Of a DNA stretch of 64,000 nucleotides, positions 9,443-18,094 are shown piece after piece. This stretch comes from Candidatus Puniceispirillum marinum IMCC1322 (GTDB taxonomy: Bacteria > Pseudomonadota > Alphaproteobacteria > Puniceispirillales > Puniceispirillaceae): the NCBI RefSeq assembly GCF_000024465.1, contig NC_014010.1:62001-126000 (forward strand). The letters run 5' to 3'. Under the pieces are notes generated by a model that made no database searches, was not told where the DNA came from, and saw nothing but the letters and a program-made list of their open reading frames with translations. The position numbers were made by a program, and so were the translations under genes. The first letter of the stretch is position 1; every line of letters starts with the position of its first letter.

Positions 9443-10282
9443 ATGGGTTTCTGGAACAGGTGCAAAAGATTTATGGCTATGGAGAATACCGGTATATTCA
9501 AAGAAAATGTAAATATTTTTGCAGTGGGTGGTGGTAGTTTTACCCATGAACAAACGTCAGATAATAGTGATTCGATGCTAGAGGACTATCTGCTGACTCT
9601 GTCACCACCGCATCCAAATATTGGCTATATTGGTCATGCCAGCAATGATGATCCTGATCGAATAGGGGCTTTTTATACGCGCTTTGGTGAGATTGCCCAT
9701 CCTAGCCATTTGCCTGTTACAGCTGACGCAACGGCGGCAAAAGCATTTGTAGCCGATCTGGATATTTTATATGTTGGAGGTGGTTCAACGCTGAAAATGC
9801 TCTCGCACTGGCGCGAAACCGGCATTGCCTCGGTGCTGATGGTGGCTGGACAGCACGGCATGATTCTGTCTGGGGTTAGTGCTGGTGCGATTTGCTGGTT
9901 TGACCAATTGCTACTAAGTACGCCAGAGAATGATTATATTCTGTCTGCAGGTCTGGGGTTAATTGCTGGGAGCGCATGTCCGCATTATAGCAATGAACCG
10001 TCGCGTCAAATTGCTTATGATACCCAGATCAAGGCTGGAAATCTGCCATCAGGCATAGCCATTGATGACGGTGTTGGCGTCCATATCACTAACGGTGTGG
10101 TGGCAAAGATTGTCAGAGCCAGCAACGGAAATGCGTATTTTGTCAAAGCTCGCCCATCTTTTGAAGACTCTTCAGCGCACGAAAAGATAAAAGGTACTAA
10201 TGGGCGTGGGACAATATGTGATGTTGCGCTTTTGAAAGCTGGTGATGAACTGGTTTCTGATACGCATTCAAAAGGGTGTTAG
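9443..10282 (+). CDS. Peptidase S51 family (peptidase E/cyanophycinase-like)
   Basis: 279-residue class-I-glutamine-amidotransferase-fold serine peptidase of family S51, whose known members cut Asp-X dipeptides or cyanophycin. The nucleophile elbow GVSAGA puts the catalytic serine near residue 143. VGGGSTLKML (about 110-119), the PHYSNE segment (about 186) and GIAIDDGVGVH (about 209-219) are family blocks. No signal peptide is visible, so it is probably cytoplasmic. ATGs at 9443, 9473 and 9479 are all possible; none has an ideal ribosome-binding site. It is followed 43 bp later by the MttB-family gene on the same strand, so it may process a conjugate used by that pathway. Confidence 0.82.
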   Translation: MGFWNRCKRFMAMENTGIFKENVNIFAVGGGSFTHEQTSDNSDSMLEDYLLTLSPPHPNIGYIGHASNDDPDRIGAFYTRFGEIAHPSHLPVTADATAAKAFVADLDILYVGGGSTLKMLSHWRETGIASVLMVAGQHGMILSGVSAGAICWFDQLLLSTPENDYILSAGLGLIAGSACPHYSNEPSRQIAYDTQIKAGNLPSGIAIDDGVGVHITNGVVAKIVRASNGNAYFVKARPSFEDSSAHEKIKGTNGRGTICDVALLKAGDELVSDTHSKGC

Positions 10283-10325
10283 AACCCCAAAAAAGGAACA
10301 TATAGTAAAATGCGTGAAGGACGTG

Positions 10326-11867
10326 ATGATGGTAGATGAAGCTAGAACAAGGTTATCAGGAAGAAGCCGACGGCGCGGTGCGAAGCCAGCTATCGAAACG
10401 ATGGCGTCCTTGCATGGTCAAAGAATTGTTGGTAACGGAGGGAGCTTTAACCCACTCAATCCAGAGGGGATTACTGCTGTTCATGAGGTTGCCTGTGAAC
10501 TGCTTGCCGTAACCGGTCTTAGCGAAGCGCCAGCATCAGCCATTCAGCTTGTAGAGGCGGCAGGCGGGCGTGTTAGTGATGCTGGACGTCTATTGTTTCC
10601 AACGTCGCTTGTCGAATTGGCGATCAAGGGATTGTCGCGTGACTTTACACTTTATGGGCGGGCCGAAAACACCGATCTGGTGCTAGCTCAGAACAAGGTT
10701 TATGTTGGCACCGGCGGGGCGTCACCACAGATATTTGATATGCAGTTGGGACGCTATAGGGAGTCATGTCTTAGCGATCTTTATGATACGGCACGGCTTG
10801 TTGATACACTTGACCATATTCATTTCTTCAGCCGCCCTATAGTGGCACGCGATATGGCCGATGTCAGGCGTCTTGACGTGAATACAGCCTATGCCAGCCT
10901 TATGGGGACGCAGAAACATGTTTTTACCAGTGCTAGCAATAGTCAATCCGTTCGCGATATTGCCAATATTTGTTATCAGCTTGCAGGTTCAAAAGCGGCT
11001 TTTCTGGAGCGACCTTTTCTAACTTTGAATGTTAATCACGCCGTACCACCAATGCGTTTTGACAGTGATGCTGTTGAGGTGCTGATAGAGGCGGTGCGGT
11101 GTGGCATTCCGGTGTCGGTGAATACATTTGGTCAACTTGGTGCCTCTAGCCCCGTTACCATCGCTGGCTGTGTTGCCCAAACAACAGCAGAAACGCTAGC
11201 CGGAATGGTGCTTGCATGGCTGGTTGATGAACAGGCGAAAGCCGTGTTTGGTCCGCGGCCAATGATCACTGATCTGCGCACAGGCGCAATGGCTGGTGGT
11301 TGTGGCGAGCAAGCCATGCTGACCGCCGCTGCAACCCAGATGGCCAGGCATTATGGTCTGCCTTCGTCAACTATCGCCGGCGCAACGGAAAGTAAAATTC
11401 CTGATGCACAAAGTGGCTATGAAAAATGTTTGACCGTAAGTCAAACTGTGCAAGCTGGCGCAAATATTGTGACGCAAGCTTGTGGCGCACAGGCCAGTCT
11501 TATGGGCATTTCGTTTGAAGCATTGGTTGTTGATAATGACATGCTTGGCTGTATCTTGCGGGCTACAAATCCGGTTGATATTAGCCCGCAAACGCTTTCA
11601 GCTAGTAATATTGCCGCGGTGGCATGCGGTGCCGGACACTTTCTTGGTGAGGCAGACACCTATGCACGGATGCATTCTGATTTTCTCTATCCGGGGATTG
11701 CTGACCGTTCCGTAATCGATGTCTGGGAAGCTGCAGGCAGTCATGATATCAGGCATGTTGCCGCAGTGCATGCCAAAGAGGTGCTGGAACATCATCATCC
11801 CCGTTACATAGATGCCAAATGTGATGCCATTCTTCGCGCGTCATTGCCCATTGAGCTTGTAATGTAA
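10326..11867 (+). CDS. MttB-family (trimethylamine methyltransferase-like) protein
   Basis: 513-residue member of the MttB superfamily (TIM-barrel methyltransferases). Characterised members move a methyl group from trimethylamine, glycine betaine, proline betaine or carnitine to a corrinoid protein. Family blocks include GTGGASPQIFD (about residues 132-142), the long middle barrel and the C-terminal YARMHSDFLYPGIADR-like segment. There is no in-frame amber codon, so it belongs to the non-pyrrolysine branch. No corrinoid-protein or reactivase gene lies in the window, so the acceptor is unclear. The start is ATG 10326 or 10329, after AAGGA; an upstream GTG would overlap the peptidase gene. Its stop is one base from that of the convergent LysR gene. 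Confidence 0.82.
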   Translation: MMVDEARTRLSGRSRRRGAKPAIETMASLHGQRIVGNGGSFNPLNPEGITAVHEVACELLAVTGLSEAPASAIQLVEAAGGRVSDAGRLLFPTSLVELAIKGLSRDFTLYGRAENTDLVLAQNKVYVGTGGASPQIFDMQLGRYRESCLSDLYDTARLVDTLDHIHFFSRPIVARDMADVRRLDVNTAYASLMGTQKHVFTSASNSQSVRDIANICYQLAGSKAAFLERPFLTLNVNHAVPPMRFDSDAVEVLIEAVRCGIPVSVNTFGQLGASSPVTIAGCVAQTTAETLAGMVLAWLVDEQAKAVFGPRPMITDLRTGAMAGGCGEQAMLTAAATQMARHYGLPSSTIAGATESKIPDAQSGYEKCLTVSQTVQAGANIVTQACGAQASLMGISFEALVVDNDMLGCILRATNPVDISPQTLSASNIAAVACGAGHFLGEADTYARMHSDFLYPGIADRSVIDVWEAAGSHDIRHVAAVHAKEVLEHHHPRYIDAKCDAILRASLPIELVM

Positions 11868-11868
11868 T

Positions 11869-12792
11869 CTAGGTTTTGTTTTTGTGATCACGGACAACCG
11901 GATCATTCTCAAATGCGTCGATCAGAGCATTAGCTAGTTTCCGTGTATCTTGGGTCATCGTATCAACGCCGCGTGTGATAATGGCTATGTGATATCGCAG
12001 TTTTTGCAAGAGAGGGCGAACCATGACGCCGCCATTATTCACAGCCATTCTTGCTGAAAACGGATCAACAATGGCTGGCACCCCAGTTTCACGAACCAAC
12101 GCGGCAGCTGTCAGAAGGTTGGCAACACTATAACGTGCGTTCTTCTGAAGCTTTTTTGATAGACTTGCGTCCATGCCCTGCATTTCGAGCGGATAGACAT
12201 TGCCAAAGGTCACAAACTCCTGATCTCGTGGCATGGTTGTCAGGTCGAGTTTGTCAGATACTTTTGCAAGGGAGTGGTCTGCCGGAAAAAGAGCCACGTA
12301 ATTCACTGCTGTTTGGTAAAGTATGTGAACCCCCTCATAAGGTGGTGAACGTGAAACAATACCAAGATCAAATTGCTGGAGTTGGACGGCATCAACAATG
12401 GCCGGGGTGTTGCGGGCATAGATAACAGTATGGGTCTTATCATTTTTTTTCTGCATCTGTCCGAGAACTTCGGGTAGCACTGATACCGAGAATGTGGGGA
12501 TCACGCCAACGGATATCTTGCCAATAGTATCTTGTCGGATCGATGAGGCTAGGTCATCCAAACGCTCAATGCTGATAAAGGCACTTTCTACCGCCTGATG
12601 AAAGCGTCGTGCCTCAACCGTAGCGACAATACCCCGCCCTTGCCGCACGAATAGGGCAAAGCCAAGGGCGGTTTCCAATTCATGAATCAATCTGGTCACA
12701 CTTGGTTGTGACACACGCATATGATGCGCGGCAGAGGTAATTGTGCCATGCTGCATGACCATATTGAAGGCTCTTAGTTGACGAAAATTCAT
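11869..12792 (-). CDS. LysR-family transcriptional regulator
   Basis: 307-residue LysR-type regulator. The N-terminal winged helix-turn-helix (MNFRQLRAFNMVMQHGTITS, residues 1-20, then AAHHMRVSQPSVTRLIHELE) is followed by a substrate-binding-fold effector domain from about residue 90. It is transcribed divergently from the FMN dehydrogenase operon across 145 bp, the classical arrangement in which LysR controls its neighbour in response to a pathway metabolite. The MttB-family gene converges on it from the other side, so the regulator sits inside the catabolic island it probably governs. Confidence 0.92.
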   Translation of the reverse strand: MNFRQLRAFNMVMQHGTITSAAHHMRVSQPSVTRLIHELETALGFALFVRQGRGIVATVEARRFHQAVESAFISIERLDDLASSIRQDTIGKISVGVIPTFSVSVLPEVLGQMQKKNDKTHTVIYARNTPAIVDAVQLQQFDLGIVSRSPPYEGVHILYQTAVNYVALFPADHSLAKVSDKLDLTTMPRDQEFVTFGNVYPLEMQGMDASLSKKLQKNARYSVANLLTAAALVRETGVPAIVDPFSARMAVNNGGVMVRPLLQKLRYHIAIITRGVDTMTQDTRKLANALIDAFENDPVVRDHKNKT

Positions 12793-12830
12793 TTAAAACC
12801 CCTTTAGCAAAACTATAGGTTTTTTTTATT

Positions 12831-12864
12831 AATTCATTCAATAATTTTATTTGTGTTATGAATT
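12831..12864. promoter_or_regulatory. Candidate LysR operator between divergent genes
   Basis: Interrupted inverted repeat AATTCAT-N20-ATGAATT in the very AT-rich 145-bp gap between the LysR gene and the FMN dehydrogenase operon. LysR proteins usually bind T-N11-A dyads in exactly this location, but this dyad is longer-spaced and, in AT-rich DNA, could be chance. Confidence 0.3.
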
Positions 12865-12937
12865 TTAATTTTGTTACGTTGTATCATGCAAAGGCATGAT
12901 CTGCTGTAAAACGAGCGCCTTGCAAAAAGGTGAAAAC

Positions 12938-14107
12938 GTGTCAAAAAGCCTACTTTCAGTCCAAGAAGCGCGAATTCGCGCTAAAAAGCGCATACCGCAG
13001 ATGATGTTCGACTTTGTCGATGGCGCGTCTGGTGACGAAAGTCTGTGCGGTCTAAACAGCCGTGCGCTGGATGAAATAAGGTTGATGCCCAGGGTTTTGG
13101 TTGATGTTGCAGAACGCAACCTGTCATGCCGCATTCTGGGTCAAGAAACAGGTCTGCCTTTTGGTATTGCTCCAATGGGGATGTGTTCATTGTCTTGGCC
13201 GGGCGCCGACCGGTATATGGCACGTGAAGCGGCAGCAAGGCGTTTCCCTCTTTGTGTCTCAACAGCGTCTTCTGCTACCTTGGAACAGATTATCGAGGAT
13301 GCTGAAGGTCATGCGTGGTTTCAACTTTATGCCGACCAGTCGGGTGACTTTGTTGATGAACTCATCGAAAGAGCAAAGGTTAGTGGTTATGAGGTTTTGA
13401 TCCTTACTGTCGATGTGCCTATTCCATCCGTGCGCACGCGTGATTTGCGAAACGGTTTCACGTTTCCGATGCAATGGGGACCGCGCCAGATATGGGATTT
13501 TGCCACGCATCCGCTTTGGTCGTTGGCCACGGTTGCCAATAGCTTTGCCGCTGGTATGCCGCGGCCAATGAATTATGTAACGTCTTCATTCGGCACCAAA
13601 TTTGTCCGTAACGCCAGCCGTGGACGCGCTAATTGGAGCTTTCTTGAAATGCTTCGTGATCGCTGGCTGGGCAAGCTGGTGGTCAAAGGTGTGCAATGTC
13701 CGCAAGATGCTTTACAGATCAAAGCCATGGGTGCGGATGCAATTTACGTGTCTAATCATGGGGGGCGGCAACTGAACGCTGCACCAACGACAATCGAGTC
13801 ACTGGTGGCTATCCGTAAAGCTGTTGGCAGTACTATGCCGTTGATTTTTGATGGTGGTATTCGTTCAGGTGAGCATGTGATTAAAGCGCTTGCATCAGGC
13901 GCTAATTTTGCCATGTTGGGACGTGGTGCCATGTATGGCATAGGTGCTGCAGGGGCATCAGGCCTGTCGGACATTCTGGACGTCATTAGCAGTGAGGCTA
14001 GTTCTGTCATGGGGTTGATCGGCCATAAAAGCGTTACAGAAATCAGTGCTGCGAACCTTGCCGCTACACATCACAATAATCTATCTAAAGGACTAGACGA
14101 TGCGTGA
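12938..14107 (+). CDS. FMN-dependent alpha-hydroxyacid dehydrogenase/oxidase
   Basis: 389-residue TIM-barrel flavoprotein of the L-lactate dehydrogenase (LldD)/glycolate oxidase/mandelate dehydrogenase family, oxidising a 2-hydroxyacid to a 2-oxoacid. The catalytic His and substrate-binding Arg lie in SNHGGRQLN (about residues 270-278), the FMN phosphate loop in FDGGIRSG and GRGAMYG, and YADQ (about 133) is also conserved. The start was set at GTG 12938, six bases after AAAAAGGTGA; an in-frame ATG at 12896 has no ribosome-binding site. The gene overlaps the next by 8 bp, implying a substrate hand-off: the oxoacid it makes suits the ThDP decarboxylase encoded next. Substrate unknown. Confidence 0.88.
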   Translation: MSKSLLSVQEARIRAKKRIPQMMFDFVDGASGDESLCGLNSRALDEIRLMPRVLVDVAERNLSCRILGQETGLPFGIAPMGMCSLSWPGADRYMAREAAARRFPLCVSTASSATLEQIIEDAEGHAWFQLYADQSGDFVDELIERAKVSGYEVLILTVDVPIPSVRTRDLRNGFTFPMQWGPRQIWDFATHPLWSLATVANSFAAGMPRPMNYVTSSFGTKFVRNASRGRANWSFLEMLRDRWLGKLVVKGVQCPQDALQIKAMGADAIYVSNHGGRQLNAAPTTIESLVAIRKAVGSTMPLIFDGGIRSGEHVIKALASGANFAMLGRGAMYGIGAAGASGLSDILDVISSEASSVMGLIGHKSVTEISAANLAATHHNNLSKGLDDA

Positions 14108-15842
14108 AGATAACAAAATTCGAGGTGGCGCTCTGCTGGCACGGGCACTTCAGGAAAAGGGTGTTGAGCATGTGTTCACCTTGTCAGGCGGATTTTGCAA
14201 CCCTGCGCTTGAAGGTTTTATGGAAGCGCAGATGAAAGTTATAAATTGCCCGCATGAGCAGGTTGCGGGGCATTTTGCTGATGGCCACACTCGTATCACC
14301 CGAAAACCGGCTGTATGTCTTGTTGGGCCTGAGGGATTTGCGAATGCTGTTCCGGCGATGATGGAGGCGTGGGGCGAACGTTCACCAGTTATTTTTGTCA
14401 CTGGATCAAGCACGCTGAAACGTCAGGGTTCGGGAGGCTTTAAGGAAATTGATGATGTTGCCATTGCTGCGCCACTGACCAAATATAGTGCCAGCATTAC
14501 TGATGGTGAACGGATCAACGAATTTGTAGATCGGGCTTATAAAATTGCAACAAATGGCTATCCAGGAGCTGTGCATCTAAGTTTGCCGGTTGATATTATG
14601 TTTTCGTCTTTCCCGGAAAATATAGGCCGACAGGAACGTCCGTTTGATCTGACAGCCCAGCCACCAGCGAAAGCATGGCCCGAACCAGAGCGGTTGCAAA
14701 TGGTATTGGACAAGCTAAGCACAGCGAAACGCCCTGTTTTGATTGGTGGGCATGGCGTATGGTGGACTGGCGCAGAACACTATCTGGAAGCTGCAGGACG
14801 TAAGCTTGGTATTCCTGTATTCAACATCCCTTATCATCAAAAACTGCTTGGTGAGGAATGTGAGGCCTATATGGGGCTTGCTGATATTCATCAGTATCAC
14901 CCGTCAAAAGATGCGTTCCATGAGGCAGATCTGGTGCTGATGGTGGGGGCAAGGCTTGATAACCAGATGAATTTTGGCAACCCGCCTTTATTTCCAGAAA
15001 CGGTTGATCTTGTATGTGTCAACGGCTCGCATGAAGAAATAGAGTTCAACCGCGCCGCTGATTTCGCGTTGTTGTCTGACCCATGCGCGTTTTTGCAGGC
15101 CATGATTGCGCATGGCGATAGCGCGTTATTTACCCTTGGTCGTGAGTGGTATGATTTGAACCGCCAGCGTCGCGCTGACTGGGTGAAAAAAATGATAGCT
15201 GATGTTGAAGCGGAGGCCAGCGCCCCAGAATTTGGTGGCCGCATACATCCGATGCAGTTGGCATTGGATGTTCAAGACGCGATGAATGATGATGACTGGC
15301 TTGTTATCGATGGTGGTAACACCCATTTCTGGTCAGAAATTGCGATCAACCTTGCTGGCTATATGGGCAAGAAATTGGGTGGAATTCTTCATCCTGGCAC
15401 CTTCAGCCTACTTGGTGTTGGTGTGTCTTTTGCTGCGTCTGCGAAGAATATTCATCCTGAAAAGAATGTTGTGCTGATTAGCGGTGACGGTGCCTTTCTG
15501 TCGGGGGGCTTGTCGATCGAAACCGCCTTTCAGGAGAACCTGCCGATTACAATTGTGATTGATAATAATGGCGGCCTTGATTGTATTTCACAACAACAGG
15601 AACGTTTATTTGAAAGTGGTAAGCATTATGCGACTGATTTCCGCGATATTCCTTTCCATTCGATGTTTGAAGGGCTAGGTGGGCATGGTGAATTAGTGAC
15701 CAAGCGCGAAGATATCATTCCCGCAGTAAAACGGGCCATGGCCAGTGGCAAGACTGCCTGTGTCAATGTAAAGGTCAAGGGTGTGATTAGCCCGATTGTG
15801 CTTGCCACGACATCAAAACGAGACAAGGCGTCAATCGAATAG
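14100..15842 (+). CDS. Thiamine-diphosphate-dependent enzyme (acetolactate synthase/decarboxylase family)
   Basis: 580-residue three-domain ThDP enzyme of the acetolactate synthase/benzoylformate decarboxylase superfamily. The activating glutamate is in CPHEQVAG (about residue 53). The ThDP-Mg motif begins at SGDGAF (about 461) and runs about 30 residues to DNNGG. It may decarboxylate or carboligate a 2-oxoacid. The start codon overlaps the end of the FMN dehydrogenase gene by 8 bp, so the two proteins are probably made together; hydroxyacid dehydrogenase plus ThDP decarboxylase is the logic of the mandelate pathway. I cannot assign a characterised subfamily such as IlvB, Gcl or MdlC. Confidence 0.85.
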   Translation: MREDNKIRGGALLARALQEKGVEHVFTLSGGFCNPALEGFMEAQMKVINCPHEQVAGHFADGHTRITRKPAVCLVGPEGFANAVPAMMEAWGERSPVIFVTGSSTLKRQGSGGFKEIDDVAIAAPLTKYSASITDGERINEFVDRAYKIATNGYPGAVHLSLPVDIMFSSFPENIGRQERPFDLTAQPPAKAWPEPERLQMVLDKLSTAKRPVLIGGHGVWWTGAEHYLEAAGRKLGIPVFNIPYHQKLLGEECEAYMGLADIHQYHPSKDAFHEADLVLMVGARLDNQMNFGNPPLFPETVDLVCVNGSHEEIEFNRAADFALLSDPCAFLQAMIAHGDSALFTLGREWYDLNRQRRADWVKKMIADVEAEASAPEFGGRIHPMQLALDVQDAMNDDDWLVIDGGNTHFWSEIAINLAGYMGKKLGGILHPGTFSLLGVGVSFAASAKNIHPEKNVVLISGDGAFLSGGLSIETAFQENLPITIVIDNNGGLDCISQQQERLFESGKHYATDFRDIPFHSMFEGLGGHGELVTKREDIIPAVKRAMASGKTACVNVKVKGVISPIVLATTSKRDKASIE

Positions 15843-15909
15843 ATATTTGTTGAAAGTAAGTTGAGCCTGTTTAATGGATAGTTAGGTGAATATTCTGGAG
15901 GACAAGAAA

Positions 15910-16257
15910 ATGGCTGTGCTGTCATCGCATTTGCTGAACGGCGTTGACGGAACACATGCCGGAAATGTTGCCATATCACTGATAAAGATCGAAGCTGATG
16001 GTTCACGTTTACCTGTGTTTGAGGGCGTGAGCGATGAGGGTGGCCGGTTTACATGTAAGGTGAATGCCGCCAGCGATGCTATCTATGAAATGGTGATTGC
16101 CAGTGGGGCATATTTTGATGTTCGTGCGATACCACATAGTGGCATGAAAATTATGAGTGACATTGTTATTCGATTTACTATGCCAGATATTTCGGCACAT
16201 TATCACATACCGGTGATTATGTCGCCAAACAGCTATTCCTGCTGGTTATCAAGCTAA
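15910..16257 (+). CDS. Transthyretin-like/5-hydroxyisourate hydrolase-like protein, atypical C-terminus
   Basis: 115-residue protein of the transthyretin/HIUase (UraH) fold. The N-terminal block VLSSHLLNG carries the catalytic-type His7, SDEGGRF (about residues 43-49) the conserved Arg, and AHYHIPVIMSP (about 96-106) the second His. Genuine HIUases end in Tyr-Arg-Gly-Ser; here the C-terminus is YSCWLSS, so the signature is lost. No other purine or urate gene is nearby, and the gene sits between a ThDP enzyme and a DmdA-like demethylase. It may hydrolyse a different cyclic intermediate, but that is inference. The start is ATG 15910, 6 nt after TGGAGGAC; an upstream GTG at 15886 is less likely. 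Confidence 0.75.
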   Translation: MAVLSSHLLNGVDGTHAGNVAISLIKIEADGSRLPVFEGVSDEGGRFTCKVNAASDAIYEMVIASGAYFDVRAIPHSGMKIMSDIVIRFTMPDISAHYHIPVIMSPNSYSCWLSS

Positions 16258-16316
16258 GGTCATGTCTGGGTATTATCGTTTTTAGAATGGCCAAGTAGTT
16301 AAATGAAGGAAATTCA

Positions 16317-17432
16317 ATGGCACAATCAGGTCTGAACATGTCGCGGCGCATTCGGCGCTCGCCTTTTACCGACAAGGTAGAAGAATATGGCGTGCGAGGC
16401 TTTAGCGTCGTTAATCATATGTTATTGCCAAAAGCTTTTGAGACAAGTGTTGAGGATGATTATTGGCATCTTCGCGAGCATGTGCAGATATGGGATGTCG
16501 GGGTACAGCGGCAGGTTCAAATAACCGGTTTAGACGCAGCCCGTCTTGTTCAAATGATGACACCCCGCGATGTGCGGCAGGCGAAGATTGGTCAATGTCT
16601 TTATGTGCCCATGATTGATGAAGATGCCGGAATGCTCAATGATCCGGTGTTAATCAAACTAGCTGATGATAAATTTTGGCTGTCTATCGCCGACTCAGAT
16701 ATTTTGCTTTGGGTAAAAGGGCTGGCGCTTGGTTTAAAATTAAACGTTGATGTCGAAGAGCCTGATGTCTCTCCATTGGCGATACAAGGCCCAAAAGCAA
16801 TCGCCTTGATGGCTGACCTATTTGGTGAGGCGATTCGAGATTTGGGCTATTTCCAATATGGCATATTTGATGTGCTTGGTACACGCCAGCTCATTGCGCG
16901 TTCCGGATATAGTAAACAGGGCGGTTTTGAAATTTATCTTCACGGGGGGCATCTTGGGAGTGACCTCTGGGACATGATCTATCAGGCCGGGAAACAATAT
17001 AATATCATGCCTGGCTGCCCCAATCTGATTGAGAGGATTGAGGGTGGGTTAATGTCCTATGGCAACGAATTTACACGTGACAATAATCCGCTTGAATGCG
17101 GATTTGAAGAGCTTTGTTATTTTGGAGATGACATTGACTATATCGGCAAGATCGCGTTGCGCAGAATTGCTGAAGAAGGCCCTCAAAAATTAATTCGTGG
17201 CATAAAATTCGGTGGCGGCAAAGCGCCACCATGTGGCAAGCCCTTTTTGGTTACGACGCGCGACAATATTCATATTGGCCAGATTACATCGGGCATCTAT
17301 TCACCACGTCTTAAATGTAATGTTGGCATGTCGATGATGGCGAAAGGCCATTGGGATTTCGGCACTGTGGTATTCGTTCATACACCCGATGGCATAGTGC
17401 GGGAGGGAACAGTTTCACCTTTGCCATTTTGA
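16317..17432 (+). CDS. dmdA: DmdA-like THF-dependent demethylase (DMSP demethylase family)
   Basis: 371-residue GcvT-fold protein. Its length and its conserved stretches (PFTDKVEEYGV, HVQIWDV, ADSDILLWVKGLA, ARSGYSKQGGFEIY, CPNLIERIEGG, SYGNEF) match my knowledge of DmdA, which moves a methyl from dimethylsulfoniopropionate to tetrahydrofolate to give methylmercaptopropionate. It resembles DmdA much more than glycine-cleavage T protein, but DmdA-like proteins with other substrates exist and dmdB/C/D are not in this window. It closes the operon that starts with the FMN dehydrogenase, which suggests demethylation feeds or follows the hydroxyacid oxidation. The symbol is given for the family. 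Confidence 0.75.
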   Translation: MAQSGLNMSRRIRRSPFTDKVEEYGVRGFSVVNHMLLPKAFETSVEDDYWHLREHVQIWDVGVQRQVQITGLDAARLVQMMTPRDVRQAKIGQCLYVPMIDEDAGMLNDPVLIKLADDKFWLSIADSDILLWVKGLALGLKLNVDVEEPDVSPLAIQGPKAIALMADLFGEAIRDLGYFQYGIFDVLGTRQLIARSGYSKQGGFEIYLHGGHLGSDLWDMIYQAGKQYNIMPGCPNLIERIEGGLMSYGNEFTRDNNPLECGFEELCYFGDDIDYIGKIALRRIAEEGPQKLIRGIKFGGGKAPPCGKPFLVTTRDNIHIGQITSGIYSPRLKCNVGMSMMAKGHWDFGTVVFVHTPDGIVREGTVSPLPF

Positions 17433-17524
17433 AACAATTATCAGGGTGGGCTTTGCTTCACGATTCCTAGCGTCAGACATTGAGAGCCTGAAAATCAGAT
17501 GTTTGAATCTTAAACCGGAAGGTT

Positions 17525-17598
17525 TGGAGCGGCGTGCGGGAATCGAACCCGCGTCTTTAGCTTGGAAGGCTAAGGTCTTACCACTACACAAACGCCGC
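17525..17598 (-). tRNA. tRNA-Gly (anticodon TCC)
   Basis: 74-nt tRNA with encoded CCA. The acceptor arms GCGGCGT/ACGCCGC pair fully; the anticodon stem TTAGC/GCTAA encloses CTTCCAA with anticodon TCC (glycine GGA codons), and the T arm is GCGGG-TTCGATT-CCCGC. The D stem (GTGT/AGAC) has one mismatch. It lies downstream of the DmdA-like gene on the opposite strand and marks the end of the catabolic island; tRNA genes are frequent integration points, but I see no integrase or direct-repeat attachment site. Confidence 0.95.
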
Positions 17599-17850
17599 GT
17601 CTGAAATTGTTTTATAGCTATATTTCCGGTTTGTCCATGCTGTTCCTTTTGCGGTGAAAGGTTATTGCCATTATGCTTGCTGGTGATAATGCATAACCAG
17701 ATGCCCCACATTCCGGTGTTCGGTTCCGGCGCGTTGCTGGCGGGTCACCATTGCATGTCGAACAGACCTATTTTTCAGATTTTGTGACCAGAGGGCTGGC
17801 TGTTCGCTGGATAGCCATATCGTGTGGGGCAACCGCCGGAGGATGCGATA

Positions 17851-18078
17851 ATGTTTCTGGATAGACTGAAAAGATTTAAGCATGGGCCGCGTGACGACCG
17901 CGCAAAATCAGCCCTGAAGACGGTTACATGGCGTGTGCTGGCATCAACAGATACGCTGATTATTTCATGGATACTGACGGGCAATTTCAAGATTGCAAGT
18001 TCGATCATGTCGGTTGAGATCGTGACCAAGATGTTTCTCTATTACGGGCATGAGCGCATCTGGGCGCGGTTTTTATAG
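17851..18078 (+). CDS. DUF2061 small membrane protein
   Basis: 75-residue protein with the DUF2061 pattern: a basic N-terminus, then SALKTVTWRVLASTDTLIISW, a hydrophobic middle and a C-terminal YYGHERIW motif. It probably spans the inner membrane twice. The function of the family is unknown. The start is ATG 17851, seven bases after CGGAGG. It stands alone, convergent with the hydrolase gene that follows. Confidence 0.8.
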   Translation: MFLDRLKRFKHGPRDDRAKSALKTVTWRVLASTDTLIISWILTGNFKIASSIMSVEIVTKMFLYYGHERIWARFL

Positions 18079-18094
18079 CTGTCTTGGGGGCTAA

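Noticed and set aside
10326-11867. Pyrrolysine in the MttB-family protein
   Set aside because: There is no in-frame amber codon.
17525-17598. tRNA-Gly as an integration site of a genomic island
   Set aside because: No integrase, no direct repeat of the tRNA 3' end and no base-composition break is visible around it.
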